From Chloroflexota bacterium (GTDB taxonomy: Bacteria > Chloroflexota > Anaerolineae > UBA3071): 14,618 nt of DNA. A program made the translations under genes and the position numbers. The DNA lies in contig JACNHM010000309.1 of NCBI GenBank assembly GCA_014383605.1, positions 1 through 14,618 on the forward strand, read 5' to 3'. The stretch's first letter is position 1; each line of letters starts with the position of its first letter. Under the pieces are notes generated by a model that ran no database searches, was not told the DNA's origin, and was given only the letters and a program-made list of their open reading frames with translations. Below, piece after piece: positions 6,723-12,934 of the stretch.

Positions 6723-6789
6723 GGTGGAGATAACACCATGGATCAAGGGGGCGGTCAAATCGTGTCGAAGCGTAGATCTTCTGAGCAGG

Positions 6790-7719
6790 TCAGTTTGTCA
6801 GTCGGCCCCAATCCCGAATCCAATTCCAAGTACGCTCCAACCCCGATACCAGATCAAATTGCGGTTCCCACCCCAAAACTCTTCGCACAAGGGAGATGTC
6901 CAAAACATTGACCGGCACATCGTAGCTCCTTGGATCCGAATACTCGACTGCCGGCGTTTGGCCGCTAACTTCCTCGATAACTCCGAGAAGTTGTTTTATG
7001 GAAAAGCCGACACCGCTTCCGATGTTGAGCACTCGCTGCTCGGCTGAACTTAACGCCGCCATCTCCAAACCACGCACTATGTCTTGAACGTATACGTAGT
7101 CCCGTATCACCTCGCCATCTCCCCATACAACAATGGGCAAATCTCGCACCAGACGCCCCAGGAAGACGGCGACGGCTCCTTGCTTACCACCAGGGTTTTG
7201 CCGTTCTCCATATGCATTTGCACACCGAAGCACAGCATAATCCAATCCATACAGATGGTAGGAAAGCGCCATGTATTTTTCGACCATCAGCTTGGTAAGA
7301 CCATATGAGCAGACAGGCTCAGTGGGATGCGTTTCGGGGATCGGAACCTGGCGGGGAATGCCGTATACTGTACCGCCCGACGAAAGAAATACCACCTTGC
7401 CCACCCCGGCCTGAGTGCAAGCTTGCAGAAGCCGGATCGTCGCCATCACATTCGACTGAAAATCAAAGAACAGATCTTCGTTAGAAGTTTGGGGGACTGT
7501 GCTCCCAATCAGGTGAAAGACAACGTCCATCCCGCGTGCCGCTGTCCCAACGGCGACCGGGTCTGCAAAATCGCCGCGGATGAGCCTCGCCGCAGGCCGA
7601 GCAAACACAAAAGGGTTCCTCTGTCTATCGAATATCGTTACGTTATGCCCCGAGCCAACCAGTTGCTCCACCAAATGCGATCCGATAAACCCTTCCCCAC
7701 CGAACACCGCGCAATTCAT
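6790..7719 (-). CDS. NAD-dependent epimerase/dehydratase (UDP-glucose 4-epimerase-like, extended SDR)
   Basis: The protein is about 309 aa, normal for the family. GGEGFIG near residues 8-14 is the GxxGxxG NAD-binding loop. The catalytic region shows SSGGTVYG (114-121) and YGLTK with Tyr140 and Lys144 (numbered from the TTG one codon upstream). The later part has the RCANAYGERQ and DYVYVQDIVRG stretches typical of GalE/WbpP-like sugar epimerases. Such enzymes interconvert or dehydrate nucleotide sugars in the cytoplasm; the exact substrate is not readable. I chose ATG 7719 over TTG 7722. It follows the stop of the large membrane protein by under 20 bp, so it is probably cotranscribed. Codon use is clearly less GC-biased than in all neighbours and it carries no repeat island, both consistent with later acquisition. 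Confidence 0.88.
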   Translation of the reverse strand: MNCAVFGGEGFIGSHLVEQLVGSGHNVTIFDRQRNPFVFARPAARLIRGDFADPVAVGTAARGMDVVFHLIGSTVPQTSNEDLFFDFQSNVMATIRLLQACTQAGVGKVVFLSSGGTVYGIPRQVPIPETHPTEPVCSYGLTKLMVEKYMALSYHLYGLDYAVLRCANAYGERQNPGGKQGAVAVFLGRLVRDLPIVVWGDGEVIRDYVYVQDIVRGLEMAALSSAEQRVLNIGSGVGFSIKQLLGVIEEVSGQTPAVEYSDPRSYDVPVNVLDISLVRRVLGWEPQFDLVSGLERTWNWIRDWGRLTN

Positions 7720-7737
7720 CAATTCTTCTTTTACCTT

Positions 7738-10700
7738 TCAATAGGCGTCTTCAACCGAAACACAACACTCCGGCACCAACGCACAGCAGAGGTCCATCGG
7801 CGGACGCGCCCCGCTCGCCGCCAGCAGGCGCAGGCGACCTAATTCCAGTTCGTCGCCGCACGTCTGGCCGCCCTCTCCCAGAAGCGGCAGCCGCTCCAGC
7901 GTTTCCCAGTAATACACGCCGAGCAACAACCGGTATTCGCCTGGAGGCAAGTCTCGAGGAAGGTGCAATGTCTGCGCCGAACGCATCGGCTGGGTCGGCG
8001 TCCAGGCCGTCGCCGGCTGCGGGCCGTACCACGTCGGCTGGCCGTCGTACTGCGCCACCGTGCGGCCGGCCTCGTCGCGCAGGTGCAGGAAGAGGCTGTA
8101 GTCGAGCGTTGGCGGCCGTGCCGCCTGCCAATGCAGCGAGAGCCGCAATTCTTCGCCCGCTGCCATCGTCTCCGGCAGGCCGTCATGGCCCAGTAGATGC
8201 AGTTCGCTGCCGAAATCGGCCTGCAGCACCACGGCGGGCTGGCCCGCCGCTTCCTCCACCAGCGGGCGCAGCGCCCCCCACTCCCGTTGGGAGAGGGGGG
8301 GTGGGGGGGTGAGGGTCCGCTCAAAGACCCCCACCAGCGCCCAGGTATTGTCCTCGAATGTGCGCACTTCCTGTGCGGCATCTAAGCGCCAGCGGCGCTC
8401 TGGCTGCTCCCAATTCTCACCCCGCAAAACTCCCACGGCCAACCCCCAGCGACGAGGTAGATACCATGGAATCGTCTCCACGACTGTCGTCTCGCCCGGC
8501 AGCCACCGCTGTGGCGGATACCAGAGCGGGGCCACCGGCGGCCGCGCCGTGGTGTCTTCCACCACCGTGCCGTCGGCGGCAACGAAGAAGGGATAGACCT
8601 GCAAACCGGCAGGCAGCGGCTTCAACGGTTGCCAGTAAGTGCGCACGTGGCTAAGCCGCCACCTGGCATCGTCCACCACGTCGTAGCCCAGGAAACGCAG
8701 CAGGCCGCCGAAGGTGAGCTCGGCCGGGTATTGCGGCTGCGGCTTCTCGACGCGGGCGAAGTCATAGAAAGCCTCGGGCAGTTGCGCGCTCCCCCGCCCG
8801 CGCCGCAACAACAGATAGCCATCGTCGCCGTCCATCACGCCCCATTCCCCCGAAACAAGCATCTGCTGCACTCGGTCACGCAGCTCCACGGGGTGCATGT
8901 CGGTAGTGGTGCTGACGTCGAGCAAGACCCATTCGGCGTCGGCCAGGTGCGGAAATTCGTACAGCTTCTCCCGATGGCTGAGGTGCGGGTAGAGGGGCGG
9001 CGTGGTGCTGGCGGGCGCGTGCGGCGGTATCTGAGCGGTGAAGCGGGCCAGCAAGCGGTGGTGCTCCGTCACCTGCGGCCAGCGGAACTCCTGGCCGATG
9101 GGCGTGTAGCCGTGGGCCACCTGCCAGCCGACAGACCAGGCTAAAATCCAAACTGCCAACTTCAAACTCCAAACTTCAAACTTCAGAAGCCAAGGCTTCG
9201 AGTTTTGAGATCTCGAGTTTGGAGTTTGAGGTTTGAAGTCTAGAGTTTGGGCTTTGCTGGCCAGCCAGCGCCACAGCCTCGCACTTCCGATGATGGCGGC
9301 TACGACGACATAGGGCACCAGCGGGGCGGAGTAGTGGAATTGGCCGGAGTACTGCGCGGCGTAGGAGCTGAGCAGGTTGGCGGCCAGCAACGGCAGGCTG
9401 AGGAGCAGGATCTCCGGGGCCAGCAGGGACAGGAAGCCCACGGGGGCCAGCAGCCCCACCAGGTAGCGCAGCCGCAGCGGCTCGGTCACCGTGCGGTAGA
9501 CGAGGGCGGGCCGCGTCACCAGGCTGCGCAGGATGTCGGCGACGCTATCTCCCAGCTCGCCGTAGCGCTGGAAGTAGACGGAGGCGGCGTCGCCGTACAC
9601 TGGTGCGGCGTGGCGGGGGATGATGACGAAGGTGGCGACGACGAACCAGGCCAGGGCGAGAACGGCAGTGAGCAGGCCGGACAGCATGGGCGTAAAACGT
9701 AAAACGTGAAACGTAAAACGTGATCCGTGATCCGTGATGCGTGATGCGTGGTGGGCGATGCGTGATTTGGCGATGGCGTAGAGGCCGAGGGTGAAGGCCA
9801 GGAGGGCGGCTTCTTCCTTGACGGCCATGAGCAGGAGGCAGGCGACGGCGAAGCGGCCCCATTGCTCCCGTTCGGCGAACCAGAAGGCGAACAGGATGAA
9901 GGGCACAGCCAGGGGAATGGCATGGAATTCGGTCAGGTTGGCGGCCTGCAGCGCGGGGAACAGCAGGTAGGCGAAGGCGAACAGCAGTCCCAGCCAATCG
10001 GCGGTTTCAGGTTTCAGGTTTGAAGGTTTCAGGTTCGAGGCGGCGAGCTTTCGAACCTTGGAACCGGCAAATCTGTCGCGAGCCAGCCAGAAGACGGGCA
10101 GCGCGCCGATGGCCAGGGCGAAGGACTGCAGCACGAGCAGCGCCCGCACGTCGTCCCACAGCCAGAAGACGAGCGACACGGGAGCAAAGATGGGCTCCAC
10201 GTGGTCGGTAAGCCGCGTGCTGACGAAGTCTTCCTTGATCTCCTGCACGAAACGGCCGCGGCTGGTGTTCCAGATGGCCAGATCAATCTGCCCCAGGTCG
10301 GCGGTGTGCGTCAGATGCGCTTCGTGGAGGCGAATGGACAACGCACTGAAGCCCACGGTGTAAGCGACGATGAGCAGCAGTAGCAGCAGGCGGGGGATCA
10401 GGGAGGGGGTATTGGAGGTTGGAGGTTGGAGATTTGCGATTTGCGATTTGCGATTTGCGATTTGCGATTTGCGATTCGACCTTTGGATTTCGGATTTTGC
10501 GCCTTGCGACCGGCGGCCGGCGATCAGGGAGATGCCCACACCAATGAGTTCGCCCACGATCATCCACAGCCGGGCGACGATGGCCACCAGCGCGGCCACT
10601 CCCGCGGGCAGGGCGGTGGTCAGCAGCAGGGTCATGACGCCTTCGCGCACGCCGAGGCCGCTGGGCGTCAGCAGGCTCAGGAAGCCGATGACGTAGGCGG

Positions 10701-11406
10701 CGGCGAAGACGGCCACCAGCGTCGGCAGTTGTGCCCAGGTCAGCGGCGTGAGGGCGCGCACCAGCGCGGCGAAGCTCGTTCCCATCACCAGCCAGACGAT
10801 GGCGTAACCGCCCAGCAGCGCCCAGATCTGCGCCCAGGTGAGTGTTATCCGCAGCGGCGGCCGGCCGAAGCGGGCCAGCAGCCAGTTGAGCCCTCGTTCC
10901 AGGAGGCGCGGCTGGAGCAGCAAGAGGCCCAGGGGCAAGGCGTAGAGGAAGGGGCGCAGGCGGGCGAACCAGAGGCCCTCGCCGGCCCAGGCGAAGTAGA
11001 GCGCGGCCAGCGATAGCCCGGCGGCGGTGGAGATGGCCTGGTGCAGCACGATGCTGGTCAATGTGGCCACCCGGCTGACCCCCTGCTCGGCGGCCAGCTC
11101 CACCATGCTGAGGAACTGCCACACGTTGCCGGGGATGTAGCGGGTGATGTTGGAGAGGAACCAGACGCGTGCGGCCTGGCCGTAGCGCAGCGCGCCGCCC
11201 AGGCGGCCCAGGATGGCGCGCCAGAGGCCCAGCTCCACGAGCCAGCTCAGCCCCAGCCCGGCCAGCGCCAGCAGCGCCCAGCCTGGCTGGATGTGCCAGT
11301 CGTATGCTTGCAGCGCCTGCCATTGGCTGGCCAGCAGCGCGGCCAGGAACCCCAACGCCAGCAGCAGCACGACGACCTGGATGATCCGCTTCCAAGGGGT
11401 CTTCAT
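7738..11406 (-). CDS. LPG-synthase/AglD-type flippase-like domain fused to DUF2079 and sandwich modules
   Basis: This is a 1222-aa fusion. Residues 1-298 are a polytopic LPG_synthase_TM (UPF0104/AglD-like) domain with NITRYIPGNVWQF (86-98) and LTPSGLGVREG (246-256). A repeat-coded linker (about 305-335) leads to a DUF2079 membrane domain (about 337-770): TADLGQIDLAIWN (368-380), HVEPIFAPVSLVF, NLTEFHAIPLAVPF, VKEEAAL (529-535), QFHYSAPLVPYV. The rest, outside the membrane, has two sandwich modules (about 899-1010 and 1064-1195) matching those of the GT39 enzyme (FLGY, YWQP; LHWQA, LPPGEYRLLLGVYY). The tail is cysteine-rich (LCCALVPECC). LPG-type domains move or modify lipid-linked compounds; DUF2079 has no firm function, so a role in lipid-linked glycan handling is inference. 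Start: the frame extends 51 codons upstream, but those are octamer repeats; ATG 11406 begins conserved protein. No good Shine-Dalgarno is seen. Five repeat tracts interrupt it. Confidence 0.85.
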   Translation of the reverse strand: MKTPWKRIIQVVVLLLALGFLAALLASQWQALQAYDWHIQPGWALLALAGLGLSWLVELGLWRAILGRLGGALRYGQAARVWFLSNITRYIPGNVWQFLSMVELAAEQGVSRVATLTSIVLHQAISTAAGLSLAALYFAWAGEGLWFARLRPFLYALPLGLLLLQPRLLERGLNWLLARFGRPPLRITLTWAQIWALLGGYAIVWLVMGTSFAALVRALTPLTWAQLPTLVAVFAAAYVIGFLSLLTPSGLGVREGVMTLLLTTALPAGVAALVAIVARLWMIVGELIGVGISLIAGRRSQGAKSEIQRSNRKSQIANRKSQIANLQPPTSNTPSLIPRLLLLLLIVAYTVGFSALSIRLHEAHLTHTADLGQIDLAIWNTSRGRFVQEIKEDFVSTRLTDHVEPIFAPVSLVFWLWDDVRALLVLQSFALAIGALPVFWLARDRFAGSKVRKLAASNLKPSNLKPETADWLGLLFAFAYLLFPALQAANLTEFHAIPLAVPFILFAFWFAEREQWGRFAVACLLLMAVKEEAALLAFTLGLYAIAKSRIAHHASRITDHGSRFTFHVLRFTPMLSGLLTAVLALAWFVVATFVIIPRHAAPVYGDAASVYFQRYGELGDSVADILRSLVTRPALVYRTVTEPLRLRYLVGLLAPVGFLSLLAPEILLLSLPLLAANLLSSYAAQYSGQFHYSAPLVPYVVVAAIIGSARLWRWLASKAQTLDFKPQTPNSRSQNSKPWLLKFEVWSLKLAVWILAWSVGWQVAHGYTPIGQEFRWPQVTEHHRLLARFTAQIPPHAPASTTPPLYPHLSHREKLYEFPHLADAEWVLLDVSTTTDMHPVELRDRVQQMLVSGEWGVMDGDDGYLLLRRGRGSAQLPEAFYDFARVEKPQPQYPAELTFGGLLRFLGYDVVDDARWRLSHVRTYWQPLKPLPAGLQVYPFFVAADGTVVEDTTARPPVAPLWYPPQRWLPGETTVVETIPWYLPRRWGLAVGVLRGENWEQPERRWRLDAAQEVRTFEDNTWALVGVFERTLTPPPPLSQREWGALRPLVEEAAGQPAVVLQADFGSELHLLGHDGLPETMAAGEELRLSLHWQAARPPTLDYSLFLHLRDEAGRTVAQYDGQPTWYGPQPATAWTPTQPMRSAQTLHLPRDLPPGEYRLLLGVYYWETLERLPLLGEGGQTCGDELELGRLRLLAASGARPPMDLCCALVPECCVSVEDAY
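8275..8316. repeat. G-rich inverted tract inside the large membrane protein gene
   Basis: CACTCCCGTTGGGAGAGGG with its G-run tail forms a short inverted repeat (CTCCC/GGGAG with loop GTT) next to long G runs on the plus strand. It encodes LTPPPPLSQREWGAL at residues about 1031-1045, a linker between the two sandwich modules. It differs in composition from the surrounding code and resembles a dispersed G-rich repeat rather than conserved protein. Confidence 0.5.
9143..9254. repeat. AT-rich heptanucleotide island with inverted halves
   Basis: Sixteen units in 7-bp phase. The left half is AAACTTC/AAACTCC type, the right half TGGAGTT/TGAGGTT type, i.e. the reverse complement. A perfect GAAGCC-AA-GGCTTC hairpin sits at the centre (9186-9199). 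It encodes residues about 718-758 of the large protein, between the last clear DUF2079 helix and the external part. Its base composition is far below the local GC level. Confidence 0.85.
9691..9767. repeat. CGT-anchored heptanucleotide island joining both subtypes
   Basis: Eleven units: CGTAAAA twice, CGTGAAA, CGTAAAA, CGTGATC twice, CGTGATG twice, CGTGGTG, GGCGATG, CGTGATT. AAA-type and ATG-type units follow each other without loss of phase, showing that they are one family. It encodes SRIAHHASRITDHGSRFTFH and HVLRFTP (residues about 548-572) in a loop between DUF2079 helices. Confidence 0.95.
10003..10064. repeat. GGTTTCA-type heptanucleotide island with inverted arms
   Basis: GGTTTCA twice, GGTTTGA, then AGGTTTC and AGGTTCG, followed by a complementary arm (TCGAACCTTGGAACC at 10051-10065). 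AGGTTCGA and TCGAACCT can pair across a 12-base loop. It encodes VRKLAASNLKPSNLKPETAD (residues about 451-470), a loop between DUF2079 helices. Confidence 0.75.
10411..10501. repeat. ATTTGCG-type heptanucleotide island at the flippase/DUF2079 junction
   Basis: Thirteen units in phase: ATTGGAG, GTTGGAG twice, six identical ATTTGCG (10432-10473), then ATTCGAC, CTTTGGA, TTTCGGA, TTTTGCG. It encodes NRKSQIANRKSQIANLQPPT (residues about 311-330), exactly the linker between two domains usually found as separate proteins. Confidence 0.95.
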
Positions 11407-11415
11407 AGCCCGGCT

Positions 11416-11421
11416 ATTGTA
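11416..11421 (-). promoter_or_regulatory. Possible -10 box just upstream of the large membrane protein gene
   Basis: TACAAT on the minus strand ends nine bases before ATG 11406. A hexamer TTCCCA lies 17 bp further upstream, a poor -35. If used, transcription would begin almost at the start codon and give a nearly leaderless mRNA, which would fit the missing Shine-Dalgarno. Evidence is thin. Confidence 0.25.
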
Positions 11422-11433
11422 CCCCAAGTGGCG

Positions 11434-11634
11434 GGGATTGGGAAACTGGTGGGTCGGGAGATTGGTAGGTTGGGAAAGTGGTAGGTTGGGAAAGTGGTAG
11501 GTTGGGAAACTGGTAGATTGGGAAAGTGCTCCCAATCTACCAAGGTACCAATATACCAATGTACCACGCTACCAATCTACCAAGGTACCAATGTACCACG
11601 CTACCAATCTCCCAGTCTACCGATGTACCAACCG
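11434..11634. repeat. Octanucleotide repeat field between the GT4 and large membrane protein genes
   Basis: The plus strand first reads as 8-bp units such as GTAGGTTG and GGAAAGTG alternating (six 16-bp pairs, 11434-11529). It then switches to the complementary type (CTCCCAAT, CTACCAAG, GTACCAAT, GTACCACG, CTACCAAT) with the 8-bp period kept to 11634. It fills nearly the whole intergenic spacer and enters the last codons of the GT4 gene, supplying its VHR end and TAG stop. Confidence 0.93.
11511..11542. repeat. Perfect 13-bp hairpin at the switch point of the octamer field
   Basis: TGGTAGATTGGGA (11511-11523) and TCCCAATCTACCA (11530-11542) are exact reverse complements around a 6-base loop AAGTGC. 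In RNA of either strand this would be a stable stem. No T-run follows on the minus strand, so intrinsic termination is doubtful. Confidence 0.9.
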
Positions 11635-12876
11635 CTGGAAATGCTCGATGTAGCGGCGGGCCAGGTGCGGCCAGCCGAATTCGGTCTCGATGAAGCTGCG
11701 GCTGGCGCGGCCCATGCGCTGCCGCAGCTCGGGATCGGCGGCCAGCAGCGCCAGTGCGGCGGCCAGTGCGGCAGCGTCGCCTTCCGGCACGACGTAGCCG
11801 TTGACGCCCGTGCGCACCACCAGCGGGTTGCCCGCCGCATCCGAACCGATGATGGGCTTGCCGCAGGCCATGGCGTCGAGCACGCAGACACTGAGCCCCG
11901 TCGCCGGCCGCGTTACCGAGGGCATCACCAAGGCGTCGGCCAGGTTGTAGTAGGTGGCGATCTCGTCCCGCGGCACGTTGCCCACCCAGTGCAGATGGCT
12001 GTCTATGCCGAGGTCACGCCCCAGGGCTTGCCACTGTGGCCAAAGATCGCCCTCGCCGATGAGGATCACGTGAGGTGTGAGGCGTGAGGCGTGATCCGTG
12101 AGGCGTGATGCGTGGTGCGTGTCGCCCGGCGCAAGCAGGGAGATGGCGCGCAGCAGGACGTCGAAGCCTTTTTTGTAGACCATGCGGCCCACGGCCAGGA
12201 AGATGACCGCTTCTGGCGGGATGCGCAGCCGCTGGCGCAGTTCCGCCACGCCGGCGGTGGAAGGGTGCAGCGCCTGGGGGTCCACGCCGTAGATGATGAG
12301 GTCGAATTTGGTGGGGTCGGCGCCCAACTGGCGGACGGCGACGTCGCGCAAGCTTTCGCTGTTGGCGGTGATCAGCGCGGCCTGCTGGAAGGCGACGCGG
12401 GCCATCCAGCGGAGGAGCGGGTTCTGTCCGGCCACCAGGGCATCGGAGCCGGGGATGGAGACGACCAGCGGGATGCCCAGGCGGCGGCTGACCAGCGCAC
12501 CCAGGAAGCCGTTGGGCAGCACCCAGTGGGCGTGCAGCAGGTCGGGGCGGGCGCGGCGGGCCCAGCGGTCTATGGCCCGCCAACCGCAGCCGAAGAGCAA
12601 CGGGGCCAGCGCGTAGGTCTCGCGCCGCATGGCCACGTCCGCCTGCATGGTGCGCATGTAGCCCAGGCGATGCCAGGAAGCGAGCGGCGCGTAGCGGTAC
12701 AGCTCCAAGCGCGCGCGGTGATCTTCTGGCCGCCGATTGTAGGCCGGATCCCAGGGGGCGACGACGGTCACCTGCTGGCCCTGGGTGACCAGTTCTTCGC
12801 ACAGCGCTTGCACGAAGGTGCCGGAGAAGTCGCCGCGGAAGCGGGGGTAGTTGTGAGTGAGAACGGTGATGTGCAT
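11617..12876 (-). CDS. GT4 family glycosyltransferase
   Basis: This 419-aa GT-B enzyme has an N-terminal acceptor domain opening MHITVLTHNYPRFRGDFSGT, and HAHWVLPNG (115-123). The linker IIYGVD (194-199) leads to a C-terminal nucleotide-sugar domain with VGRMVYKKGFDVLLRA (229-244), LIGEGDL (272-278) and GLSVCVLDAMACGKPIIGSD (327-346). By family it is a retaining transferase using a nucleotide sugar at the cytoplasmic face. The usual E-x7-E pair reads Thr326-x7-Asp334, an unusual but possibly lineage-specific change. A heptanucleotide island adds residues about 252-268 before the VILIGEG strand. A modest Shine-Dalgarno (AGGA) precedes ATG 12876. It follows the GH99-like gene by about 58 bp, probably in one operon. 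Its stop codon lies in the octamer repeat field. Confidence 0.9.
   Translation of the reverse strand: MHITVLTHNYPRFRGDFSGTFVQALCEELVTQGQQVTVVAPWDPAYNRRPEDHRARLELYRYAPLASWHRLGYMRTMQADVAMRRETYALAPLLFGCGWRAIDRWARRARPDLLHAHWVLPNGFLGALVSRRLGIPLVVSIPGSDALVAGQNPLLRWMARVAFQQAALITANSESLRDVAVRQLGADPTKFDLIIYGVDPQALHPSTAGVAELRQRLRIPPEAVIFLAVGRMVYKKGFDVLLRAISLLAPGDTHHASRLTDHASRLTPHVILIGEGDLWPQWQALGRDLGIDSHLHWVGNVPRDEIATYYNLADALVMPSVTRPATGLSVCVLDAMACGKPIIGSDAAGNPLVVRTGVNGYVVPEGDAAALAAALALLAADPELRQRMGRASRSFIETEFGWPHLARRYIEHFQRLVHR
12069..12124. repeat. CGT-anchored heptanucleotide island inside the GT4 gene
   Basis: Eight units: CGTGAGG, TGTGAGG, CGTGAGG, CGTGATC, CGTGAGG, CGTGATG, CGTGGTG, CGTGTCG. It encodes DTHHASRLTDHASRLTPHV at residues about 252-270, between the Rossmann helix and the VILIGEG strand of the donor domain. 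It is another in-frame insertion at a surface loop. Confidence 0.93.
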
Positions 12877-12891
12877 GGCCGTATCCTACGG

Positions 12892-12919
12892 AAATCCAAA
12901 ATCCAAAGCTCAAAGCTCA
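12892..12919. repeat. Short heptanucleotide tract between the GH99-like and GT4 genes
   Basis: Four units, AAATCCA twice and AAGCTCA twice, fill half of the 58-bp spacer. They resemble the left half of the AT-rich island at 9143. A GAGTTTA unit follows and may be the start of an inverted half. Confidence 0.7.
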
Positions 12920-12934
12920 GAGTTTACATGCCAG

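Noticed and set aside
6264..6758. A single 164-aa protein spanning the chimeric remnant
   Set aside because: After SEWAL the frame reads the aminotransferase tail out of frame (Arg/Ala-rich nonsense), so it is a scar rather than a real fusion protein.
11407..11559. The 51-codon N-terminal extension of the large membrane protein
   Set aside because: It consists wholly of octamer repeat sequence (Pro/Thr/Asn-rich) that happens to be open. The conserved protein starts at ATG 11406.
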